Source: Tsuneonella rigui
Lineage (GTDB): Bacteria > Pseudomonadota > Alphaproteobacteria > Sphingomonadales > Sphingomonadaceae
Assembly (NCBI RefSeq): GCF_003958625.1
Contig: NZ_RSEL01000028.1
Span: forward strand, 229,501-293,500
Direction of reading: 5' to 3'
DNA: 64,000 nt
Shown: positions 8,869 through 19,600 of the stretch, in pieces
Layout of the letters: each line of letters begins with the position of its first letter
Position numbering within the stretch: the stretch's first letter is position 1
Made by a program: the position numbers and the translations under genes
The notes under the pieces: generated by a model
Told to the model about the DNA's origin: nothing
Databases searched by the model: none
Seen by the model: the letters and a program-made list of their open reading frames with translations, nothing else

Positions 8869-10665
8869 ATGGCGGCTCGCACCGGCGGAACATGGCCTGC
8901 GATGCGTTGGGGGCGCGCGGCGCTTGCGGTGAGCAGTGCCCTCGCGCTGGTTCCGCTGAGCCCGGCGCAGGCGCAAGTCGCGACTGGTCCTTCGCGTGAC
9001 GATCTCAATGTCGGGCGCGAAAAGGCTCCGCCGCCGGCGACTCGCTTGTCGGTGCAGGACAATATCGAGCGCGGCCCCTGTCCGCTCGCCGAGCCGGCGT
9101 TCGCCGATGCGCGGGTGACCTTTTCCTCGATCGAGTTCACCGGTCTGCCGGGTATCTCCGCGGCTGACCTGGCGCCGGCGTGGACCGAGTTTGCCAATCG
9201 CGATCTGCCGATCGCCACCTTGTGCGAAGTGCGTGACCGGGCCGCGACGATGCTGCGCGCGCGCGGCTTCCTGGCCGCGGTGCAGATCCCGCCGCAGCGG
9301 ATCGAGAAGGGCGGCGTCGCCCGCATGGACATCCTCGCGGCCCGTCTGACCGAGCTGCAAGTACGCGGCCAGGCCGGCGGCGCTGAAGGGCTGATCGCCG
9401 AGCACCTCGAGCCGCTGACCAAGGAACCCTATTTCAACACCAACGACGCGACCCGCAACCTGCTGCTACTGCGCGATCTGCCCGGCTACGACGCACGGCT
9501 GACGCTGCGCTCCGCCGGCCGCGCGCCAGGCGAAGTGGTGGGCGACATCGCGGTCGACTACACTCCGATCGAGCTGACCATCGGCGCGCAGAACCTGGGC
9601 GCGAAGGCCACCGGGCGCGAGGGTCTATTCGCGGAGATCGCCCTCAACGGCGTGCTCGGCATCGGCGACCGCACCACCGCGAGCATCTACAACACCGTCG
9701 ACTGGGACGAGCAGCGCATCATCCGCCTGGGCGAGGAGTTCGCGCTCGGCGCCAACGGCCTGCGGCTCGGCGGCAGCGTGCTGTTCGGCCGCAGCGAGCC
9801 GAGCCTTGCCGGCGGCGGTTTCCTGACCAAGACCTTTGCCGCCGAAGGGCACCTGCGCGCGGTGCTGCAACGCCGCCAGACCAGCTCGCTCGCGCTGACG
9901 GGCGGGCTCGAGGTGGTCGACCAGAAGCTGTCGTTCGCGGGCACGCGGCTCAGCAAGGATGACCTGTCGGTCGCGTTCCTGCGGCTAGACCATGCGGCAA
10001 TCGACCCGGAAAGCGCGTCCGGTACCGGGGGGTTTTCTCCGGCCGAGCCGCGCATGCGCAGCGCGCTGTCGTTCGAGGTGCGCAAGGGCATCGGCCTGTT
10101 CGGCGCCAGTCACGACTGCTCACCGCTTGCGGCGTGCCTGCCGCCCAACGTGCCGATCAGCAACGTGCTCGCCGATCCCCGCGCGCTCGTCGCGCGGATG
10201 GAAGGCACACTCGAATACCGCCCCGCCAAGCGGGTCACCTTCGCGGTTTCTCCGCTGGTGCAAGTCGCCAGCAATCCGGTGCTGGCGTACGAACAGGCCA
10301 GCTTCGGCAACTACACCATCGGCCGCGGGCTCGACCCCGGCATTGTCGTGGGTGACGATGCGATCGGATCGTCGTTCGAGCTGCGCTATGGCACCCGCTA
10401 CCCGGGCGCGCGCGGCGGGTTCGCCTTCGAACCGTTCGTGTTCGTCGACCTCGCGCGTGCCTGGATCGACGACGACAAACTCAATCCTGACCCGCGCGAT
10501 GTGCTGACCGCGGGCGCGGGTGTCCGCGGCCGCTGGGGCGACCGCTTCGATTTCGGACTGACTTTCGCAGCACCGCTGAAGCGCGCCGGCTACCAGCTTG
10601 AGCGGAGCGATCCGCGCATCCTGTTCACGATTGCCGCGCGCCTGCTGCCCTGGGGAGACCGCTGA
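8869..10665 (+). CDS. Two-partner secretion transporter, ShlB/FhaC/HecB family (TpsB)
   Basis: A 598-residue outer-membrane Omp85-superfamily pore that exports its TpsA partner. It has a signal peptide (residues 1-36, ending AQAQ). Two POTRA-like domains follow (about 80-160 with FSSIEFTGLPGISAADL, and about 165-235 with LTELQVRGQAGGAEGLI). The C-terminal barrel (about 245-598) ends in alternating strands and FTIAARLLPWG. GAGDRTT-type turns of the family appear as GVLGIGDRTTASIYNT. The start follows GAGGAGGATCG. The stop overlaps the TpsA start as TGATG, so the two genes are translationally coupled. Assignment is strong from both the fold pattern and its neighbour. Confidence 0.92.
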   Translation: MAARTGGTWPAMRWGRAALAVSSALALVPLSPAQAQVATGPSRDDLNVGREKAPPPATRLSVQDNIERGPCPLAEPAFADARVTFSSIEFTGLPGISAADLAPAWTEFANRDLPIATLCEVRDRAATMLRARGFLAAVQIPPQRIEKGGVARMDILAARLTELQVRGQAGGAEGLIAEHLEPLTKEPYFNTNDATRNLLLLRDLPGYDARLTLRSAGRAPGEVVGDIAVDYTPIELTIGAQNLGAKATGREGLFAEIALNGVLGIGDRTTASIYNTVDWDEQRIIRLGEEFALGANGLRLGGSVLFGRSEPSLAGGGFLTKTFAAEGHLRAVLQRRQTSSLALTGGLEVVDQKLSFAGTRLSKDDLSVAFLRLDHAAIDPESASGTGGFSPAEPRMRSALSFEVRKGIGLFGASHDCSPLAACLPPNVPISNVLADPRALVARMEGTLEYRPAKRVTFAVSPLVQVASNPVLAYEQASFGNYTIGRGLDPGIVVGDDAIGSSFELRYGTRYPGARGGFAFEPFVFVDLARAWIDDDKLNPDPRDVLTAGAGVRGRWGDRFDFGLTFAAPLKRAGYQLERSDPRILFTIAARLLPWGDR

Positions 10666-13600
10666 TGGATCGCACCGCCTCCAATCGCTCGCGCGCCCGC
10701 CGCCGCAACGCCGCGCTGCTCTCGGGCTGCGCGCTCGGCCTCGTGCTCTCCGCGCACCCGCAGGCGGCCGCCGCACAGGATGCGACTCGCGGCTTCCAAG
10801 GGGCGGGCTCGGTCGGCGCCGGTTCCGTCACCATCACCACTGGCAGTCAGAACACCACGATCGACGTCGGCAGCGCGCAGGCGGTGGTCAACTGGACCCC
10901 GACCGATACCTCGACCAGCGGCACGATCGATTTCCTGCCCGAGGACTACAGCGCCTCATTTATCTCATCGAACTTGTCCGAGTACACGGTCCTCAATCGT
11001 ATCCTGCCAGGCGGCAGCGCGAAGATCGGCATCAACGGCCATATCACCAGCTCGGCGAGCAATGGCGACGGCGGCCAGAACGTCGGCGGGAACGTGTGGT
11101 TCTACACCCCCAATGGCTTCGTCGTCGGCCCTCGCGCGACGATCCAGGTCGGCGGCCTGGTGATGACCACCAACGACATCGTGTTCGGCAGCGCGAACAC
11201 CGGCGGCGACGACCTGACCGACGTCAACGGCAACGTGCTGTTCCGCGGCACCACGCCCGGTTCGTCGATCGTGATCAACCCCGGCGCGCAGATCACGGGC
11301 ACCAGCTTCAATTCCTACATCGCGCTGGTTTCGCCGCGCATCGAGCAGGGCGGCTACGTCAGCGCCGACGGTTCGATCGCCTACGTCGCGGGCAACCAGG
11401 TCGACCTCAAGATCAACGCCGGCAACTTTGACATCGTCGTCGGCGAAGGGGCCGAGGACGCGAACGGCATCGTCCACACGGGCACCACCACCGGGTTCAG
11501 GTCCTCGCCGGACAGCAGGATGCAATTCGTCGCGGTGCCCAAGAACACCGCGCTGACGATGCTGCTGTCGGGCTCGATCGGGTATATTCCTGCCGGCTCC
11601 TCCTATTACGATGGTGGTGCGATCGTGCTCACCGCGGGCGACCTGGGTTCGCCGGACGGAAACATCGATATCGGCGCGACGCGCTTTACCAGCGGTGTCG
11701 ATGCGCACGCGACCGGCAGCATCAAGGTCGCACCGCCGACCAGCAACTCGACCGAGGGCTACAACGAAGCGCGCTTCGAATCCTACGCCTCACTGTCGGC
11801 CGACAAGTCGATCGAGCTCACCGCAGTGGGCGGCAGTCAGATCAACGCCGATCGCGGTCTGAACCTCTATTCACGTAGCGAAGCCGGCGACGGCGGCGCG
11901 ATCTCGATCACCGCGGGGCCGGCCGAGCTCATCCCGCCGGACCCGGAAGCGATCGACCCGCCGCAGCAATTCACCTCGGCCGGCTATATTCGCATCAGCG
12001 GCGGCCTCAGCGCCGATGCCGGCTCGTACGGCGGCACCAGCGAGGACGGGACGACCGGCCTCGACAGCCACGCCGGTTCGATCACGCTGGCGGCCGACGG
12101 CGGCACGATCGATGCCGACTACGCCTATCTCTACGCGCGTGGTGAGGGCGGGTTCGGCACCAAACAGGGCGGCGACGGCTATGGCGGGACGATCGACGTC
12201 CACGCCGGCCTCGGCGGCGCGATCTACACGAACTATCTCTCGGCCCAGGCCGAAGGGCACGGCGGTGGCAGCTATGAATACACCGAGACCGACGCGATCG
12301 GCGGCCACGGCGGCGTGGGCCGTGGCGGCGCGGTCACCATCGCCGACAGCAGCGGGTCATTCGACGATGATCCCACCGGCGGCCTGCTCAGCATCAACGA
12401 ATTCTCGCTCGACGTAACCGCCATCGGCGGCAACTCGCTCGAGCGTGCCTCGGGCTTGGGCGGTGACGCCTTCGGCGGCACGATCGACTTCACCATCGAC
12501 CGGCAAAACCAGAATTTCGGCTACATTTACGGCTACGCCCGCGCGATCGACGGCGACGGCGGCGCGGAAGATCCGATCGGCGGCGACATCACCATGACCT
12601 TCGGTGGCGGCGCGGCGGTCACCCTCAACACGCTCTATCTCGATGCCGGAGCCGAAGCGAGCATCAACAGCCCCGCCGGCGCGTTCGGCAAGGGCGGCAC
12701 GATCGATCTAACCGTCAGGGACGGCGCCTCGCTCGATGTCTTCTACGACACCGACCTCAACGCCAGGGCGGACGTTTCGTACTACTATTACGACACGCTG
12801 ATCGACAGCTCGCCGGACCTGACCGGCGGGACCATCAAGCTGACCGCCGACGGCGGGCGCTTCACCACGAGCAACCTCGAGATCGACGTGTCGGCCAACA
12901 ACGTCGGCGCGACGACCAGCGCGGGCTTCGCGCATGGCGGAACCGCGGTGGTGACCGCCGCCAACGAAGGATCGATCGCGACCCTGCTGTCGGGCAGCGA
13001 ATGCAGCGAGTGCTTCAGCGGCGGCTATTTCGAGGTCGACGCCGAAGGCTACGGCACGAGCGGCCTGTCGGCCAACCTCGTCACCGGCGGCGACATCACC
13101 CTCTCGGCGCAGAGCGGCGGGACGATTTCGGCCGCTTCGGGTGAAATCGACCTCTACGCGGGCACGTCGTACGGCTCGGCCGAGACCAGCGAAGGCGTCG
13201 GCGTCACCGGACAGGGCGGCACGATCGCGATCGACGCGATCGGCGGGACCATCCTCACCGGCCTCTACGCCGACGTCAGCGGCGACGGGGGCGACGCGGA
13301 CAACGGCGGCGGGTCGGGCACCGGCGGCACGATCAACGTGCGGGTGCTGGAAGGCGGCGCGCTGGAGAATGCGCTGTTCGCCTCCGCTAGCGGCTACGGC
13401 GGATACGCGTACGTCTCCGGCAATGGCGGCGACGGCACCGGCGGGCGTCTGACGTTCCAATCCGACGACACCGCCAGTTTCACCAACTTCGGCCTCGAAT
13501 TCTACGGCGAGGGCCAGGGAGGCACGTCCTACGGGGGCAACGGCGGCGACGGCACGGGGGGCAGCGCGCAAGTCGATATCCTCGGCGGCACGCACGACTG

Positions 13601-16600
13601 GTACGACATCTATCTGAACGGCGCGGGCCGCGGCGGATACGGATACGGCGAAGGCGGGGGGTTCACCGGTTCGGGCTATGGTTCGGTCGACGGCCTCAAC
13701 CTGCACATCGGCGGCGGCGCCGACATGCAGGTCTCCTACATCGGGCTCGATGCGCGCGCGTCGGCGGGCGCCGACGGGGATGTCAACGAGGCGATCGGCG
13801 GCAACGCCAGGCTGCTGGTCGATCAGCTGGCCACGCTTACCGCCGACAGCATCGGGATCAACGCGAGCGGCTCGCTGGCGTTCGAGGAACGCAGCTCCGA
13901 CAGCTTCAATACCACCCCCAACGCAGCTGGCGGCTCCGCCTCGGCGGTGGCCGACAGCGGCACGATCCGGACCCCGTTCCTCGAAGTCGTCGCGAATGGC
14001 CAGACCGGTGCCGGGCTCTCAGGGGCAGGGACCGCGAAAGGCGGCTCGGCGACCGTCGGCGCCTCCGACGGCGGGCTGATCGACATCATCGACGGCGGCT
14101 TCGATGGCGCGCTGACCGACGCCGCGATCAGCGCCTTCAGCGGCTTGACGATCGAGGCGAAGGGCCTTGGCGCCGAAGGACCATTTGCCGCGGATGCGAC
14201 CGGCGGCACCGCGACGCTCTACACCGCGGGCGGCACGATCAATTCGGTGAGCGGCATTACCGTCAACGCCGACGCGGACGCGGGCGATTTCGCGTATGGT
14301 TTCGGTTACGAGGGGCCAGCGAACGGCTTCAATGCGACCGGCGGCACCGCCAGCGTGGAGATGCGCACCGGCGGCAGCGGCGGAGGCGCGATCAACGCAC
14401 CCTCGCTCACCATCACAGCGCAGGGCCTCCCCAATGGCAGCTTCGGCGAATTCCCCGCCGTGCAGGGTGCCGGCGGCATCGGCCAGGGCGGCAACGCGAC
14501 CCTGGCGGTGGCGCAGGGCGCGCTGACCACCGGCGACATTATCATCGACGCGACCGGCTTCGGCGGAGTCGCGGCCGAGAACCTCGAGGGCGACGCCTAC
14601 GCTTCGGGCAGCGGCACAGGCGGGACCGCGACTTTCCGCATGACCGGAGGCTCGGTCGACACCACCGCGCTCACGGTCGTGGCGCAAGGCATCGGCGCCG
14701 GCGGTGTCGGCGATACCGAGGGCGCGACCGCGTCGCTGGCCGGCACCGGCACCGGCGGCACCGCCCGCTTCATCGCCTCGGGCGGCACGCTCAACAACGG
14801 CGGAGACCTGCGGGTCGAAGCCTCGGGCTTTGGCGGAGAAGGCGGCTTCAATCCCAACTCCGCACCGGGCGGCGACGGCGCCGACGGGTTCGGCGGCACC
14901 GCCACTTTCACCACGCCGTCAGGGGGCTCGGCGAGCCTCAACATCGGCGGCGAAATCCGGATCGCGGCCGAAGGGCGCGGCGGCGACGGGGCGTTCTCGT
15001 ACAGCGAAGAACCCGGCACCGGCGGCAGCGCGACCGGCGGCACCGCCGCAATGAACCTGGCCGACATTCCGTTCCAGTTCGGCGCGGTCGTCATCGATGC
15101 CAACGGGGTGCCGGGCACGGGAACCGTGGGCGGCGATGCGACGGGCGGCACGGCGTCGTTCAGCCTGGTGGATACGCTGACAACCGCGATCGCACCGCGC
15201 GTGATCGAAAGCCTCAATATCTCGGGCGCGAGCTATGCCGGCGCTGGAGCTGTGTCGGTCGGCGGCGCGGCGAACTTCGCGGCACAAGTCGGCAATCTCG
15301 GGTCCGGACTGACGATCACCAACGACCTCTCGCTCTATGCGGCGGGCGACACCGGTCCTGCGGGCTTCGGGATTGTCGGCGCGATCTCCGGAGCGCCGGT
15401 GACCGTCGGCGGCCAGGTCAGCATGATCACCCCGCGCGATGCGCAGTTAACCATCAGCGGCGCGGGTGCGCTCAATGCCACCGGCAACCTGTTCGTATCG
15501 GTCGGCGGCCGCTTCAGCAGCACCGGCCTCATCTCCACCGGCGGTAACGCGCTGGTGCGCGGCGACCTCGGGATCGACATGACCGATCTCGCGGCGGGCG
15601 GCACCACTTCGCTCACCTCGTTCGGCCCGGTCGTGGTTTCGCACGACCTGCGCTCGGTCGGTCCGGTCACGGTCAGCGGCGGTTCTGTCCTGCTGCGCTC
15701 GCTCGGCGGCCTTACGTTCGCCGATGCCGATGCACTCGACGGCAACCTCGAGATCGAGACTGCGGGCGACCTGCTCCTCGCGGCGGTCGACGCGACCGGC
15801 TCGGTCACGCTGACCAGCAATGGGGGATCGATCCACAACACCGGTGCCGTTAACGGCGTCGGCATTTCCTACACCGCCGCGGGGAACGTGGTGTCCGACA
15901 CCACCCTGGCTTCGGGCGGCGCGCTCAGCGTCGATGCGGGCGGGACCTTCACCGCCCCCGGCACGGTGAGCGCGGTCGGCAATGTCAGCCTGTCGGCCGA
16001 CCTCGGCATGAACCTTGCCGGAGTCGTCTCGGGCGGGACCACCGACCTGCGCGCCGACGCTGGTGCGCTGACGATCAGCAGTCTCACCTCGCCCGGCGCG
16101 GTGACAGCCTCGGCCCAGTCGGTTTCGATCACCTCGCCGGGCGCGCTCAGCTTTACCGATGCGCAGGCGACGGCCGGCAATCTCGCGATCACCACCGCCG
16201 GCAACCTGGCCCTCGCGCAAGGCGGGGCGAGCGGATCGCTCTCGCTTTCGAGCGGCGGCAGCGTGACCGGGACCGGGCCCATCACCGCGGGCGGCAACGC
16301 CAGCGTAACCGGAGCCACGGGCGTCTCGCTGGCGGCTCTGACCAGCGGCGGAGCGACGTCGCTCACCGCGCCCAACGGCAACCTCACGGTGACCGACCTC
16401 AATTCGGCCGGTCCGGTCACCGCGAGCGCCCGAGGCGTCAGCATCGGCTCATCCGGCGCGCTGACGTTTGCCGATCTCGAGGCGACCGCGGGCGATGCGG
16501 TGGTCCAGACCGTGGGCAACCTGACCGTCAACACGGTCGACGCCACCGGCCTTGCGAGCCTGACCAGCACGGGCGGTGCGCTGGGCGTCAATGGCGCGAT

Positions 16601-19600
16601 CAACGCCCATGACATTGCGCTGTCCTCGCTCGCCAGCCTCGCGCTCGGCAACAGCCTGAGCGCGCCGGGCCAGATCAGCCTGACCAGCACCAGCGGAGCG
16701 GTGTCCGCCACCAGCCCGATCACCGCCGGGGGCAACCTCGCGGTATCGGGCAACAGCGGCATAACCCTGGGCACCGCGAGCAGCGGCGGCACCACCAGCC
16801 TCACCGCCGCCAACGGCGCGATCTCTGTCACCAACCTGAGCTCCGCCGGCGCTGTCACCGCGCGCGCGCGTTCGATCGGCATCGGCTCGGCCGGCGCGCT
16901 GAGCTTCGCCGACCTCGATGCGACTGCGGGCAACATCGCGGTGCAAACCGCCGGCAACCTTGCGGTCGCAACCGTGGACGCAACCGGATCGGTTACCCTC
17001 ACCAGCCCCGGGGGAACGGCCTCGGGCGCCGGTCCGATCGTCGCGGGCGGCAACCTGGCGGTGGCCGGCAACACCGGCGTCTCGCTCGGCACCGCGACCA
17101 GCGGCGGCACCACCTCGCTCGCGAGCGCGAACGGCGCGGTCGGCGTGACCAACCTCAATTCGTCCGGAGCGGTGACCGCCAGCGGGCGCTCGGTAGCGAT
17201 CGGTTCGACCGGCGCGCTGACCTTCGCGGACCTCGACGCGACCGCGGGCAACGTGGCGGTCCAGACTGCCGGCAACCTCACCGTTGCCACCGTCAATGCG
17301 ACCGGATCGGTCGCGCTGACCAGCACTGGCGGAGCGGTCTCCGGCAGCGGGCCGGTCGTCTCGGGCGGCAACCTCGCGATCTCGGGCAACAGCGGGATCG
17401 CACTCGGAACCGCCACCAGCGGCGGCACGACTTCGCTTGCCAGCGTCAATGGCGCGGTGGGCGTGACGAACCTGAACTCGGCCGGCGCGGTCACCGCGAG
17501 CGGCCGCTCGGTCACGATCGGCTCGACCGGCGCGCTGACCTTCGCCGATCTCGACGCGACCGCCGGCAACATCGCGGTGCAGACCGCGGGCAACCTCGCC
17601 TTCGCCACGGTCGACGCGACCGGATCGGTTTCGCTGGTCAGTACCGGCGGCGCTCTCGCCGGCAGCGGAGCGATCCATGGCAACGGGATCACGCTCGGCT
17701 CGCTCGCCGACTTGCAGGTTAATGGCCTCGACACCGCGGGCGCAATCAGCCTGACGAGCACCGGCGGCGCGGTCTCGGCCACCGCCCCGGTTACCGCGGG
17801 CGGCAACCTCGCCGTGTCCGGCCTCACCGGCGTTTCGCTCGGCACGGCGAGCAGCGGCGGGACCACCGCGCTCACCAGCGCCAACGGCGCGGTCGCGGTG
17901 ACCAATCTCGCTTCGGCGGGGCCAGTCACCGCGAGCGGCCGCTCGATCAACATCGGTTCGACCGGCGCGCTGACCTTCGCCGATCTCGACGCGACCGCCG
18001 GTAACATCGCCGTGCAGACCGCGGGCAACCTCGCGCTCGGCACGGTCGACGCGACCGGATCGGTCACGCTCACCAGCACCGGCGGCGCGCTGCAGACCAG
18101 CGGAGTGATCAACGGCAACGGCATCGCCTTGAGCTCGCTCGCCAGCCTCCAGCTCAATGCCGCGCTCGCCACCGCGGGGGCGCTCAGCCTGACCAGCACC
18201 AGCGGGTCGGTCACCGCGACCGCTCCCTTGAGCGCGGGCGGCAACTTCGCCGCCTCGGGCCAGACCGGCGTGTCGCTCGGGACTGTGGCGAGCGGCGGCA
18301 CCACCTCGCTCACCGCCGCCAACGGCGCGGTCGCGGTGACGGCGCTCAGCTCGACCGGGGCGCTCACCGCCAGCGGCCGTTCGATCGACGTCCGTTCTCC
18401 GGGCGCCCTGACGGTAGCCAACGCGCAGGCGACCGCGGGCAACCTCAACCTGCAGGCGGCGCAAGCGCTGACGGTGGGCAATGCGTCGGCGACAGGCGCC
18501 GCGACGCTGACTGCAGGCACAACCCTGAGCACCACCGGCACGCTCGCGGGCGCGTCGCTCGATCTCAACGGAGCCAACGTCACCATCGGCGGCCAGGCGA
18601 CCGCGAGCCAGGATCTCACCATCGGCGCGAACCAGTTGTTCACGCTCAACGGCGTCGCCGCGGCCAAGACGGTCACGGTCAACACCGGCGACATCGCCAT
18701 CGCCGCGACCGGACGGCTCGGCACCCGCGGGCTGACCCAGTCGATCCTGCTGCGCAACCGGACCACCACCAAGCCGATGAACATCGGCGGCACCGGGGTC
18801 TCGGGTGAGTTCAGCCTCGACAAGGCCGAGGCGGCGCGGCTGTTTGCCGACCAGCAGATCACTTTCGTGTCGCGAATCGGCGAAGGCGCCGGCGGCGATG
18901 CGCGCGTGGGCGATCTCGCGCTGACGTTCGGCAACCAGGGCAACGTCGGCAGCGGCGGCACGATCAAGGTCGATGCCGGCGGCGTAGTGACCGTGAACGG
19001 CGCGGTCGCCCTCACCACGGTCTCCGATGCCGACACCTTCGCGATCGATCCCACCCGGATCGACGTGATCGCGGGCAGCGGCTCGATCGTGATGAAAAAC
19101 GCCGGCGGCACGCTGATGGGCACGCTCGAGCTCTCCGCGGACAGGATCGGAGTCGCCGATCAGACCACGCTCGACACGATCGCCTCGCTCAGCGATTTCG
19201 CCGCGATCAGCAGCGCGCTCGACAAGCCCGGTTCTGCGGGGCCCGACGGCGGATACCTGCAGGCGGGCACGATCAATCTCATCGCGGGCAGCGGCGTGTT
19301 CATCCAGAACGGCGGGGCGACGACCGAGTACGCCGATCGGCGCGGCTTCCGCGCGAACGCGCTCAACATCGACAGCGAAGGGACCAACACGCAGATCGCC
19401 ATCAACGGCGTGATCGTGACCCCGACGGGCGAGCTTGTCGGGCTCGACACCCAGCAAGGCGTGAGCATCAACGGCGTGATCGCAACCGACCTCGCCAAGG
19501 GCGCGCCGGTGACGATCAACGGCTGCGCGGCGGGCGTGAACTGCGGGATTCCCGAGTACACCTTCGGCGGATTGTCGGCCGACGAGCTCGAACAGTTGCT

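Noticed and set aside
15800-18500. Regular repeats that could be mistaken for a CRISPR array
   Set aside because: Units are about 318 bp, in frame, contiguous and coding; there are no 20-50-bp direct repeats with unique spacers and no cas genes.
15869-19123. A 1084-residue open frame antisense to tpsA (and others up to 1063 residues there)
   Set aside because: It mirrors the repeat structure of tpsA, is Pro/Val/Ala-rich low complexity with no domain, and arises because GC-rich codons leave few stops on the opposite strand.
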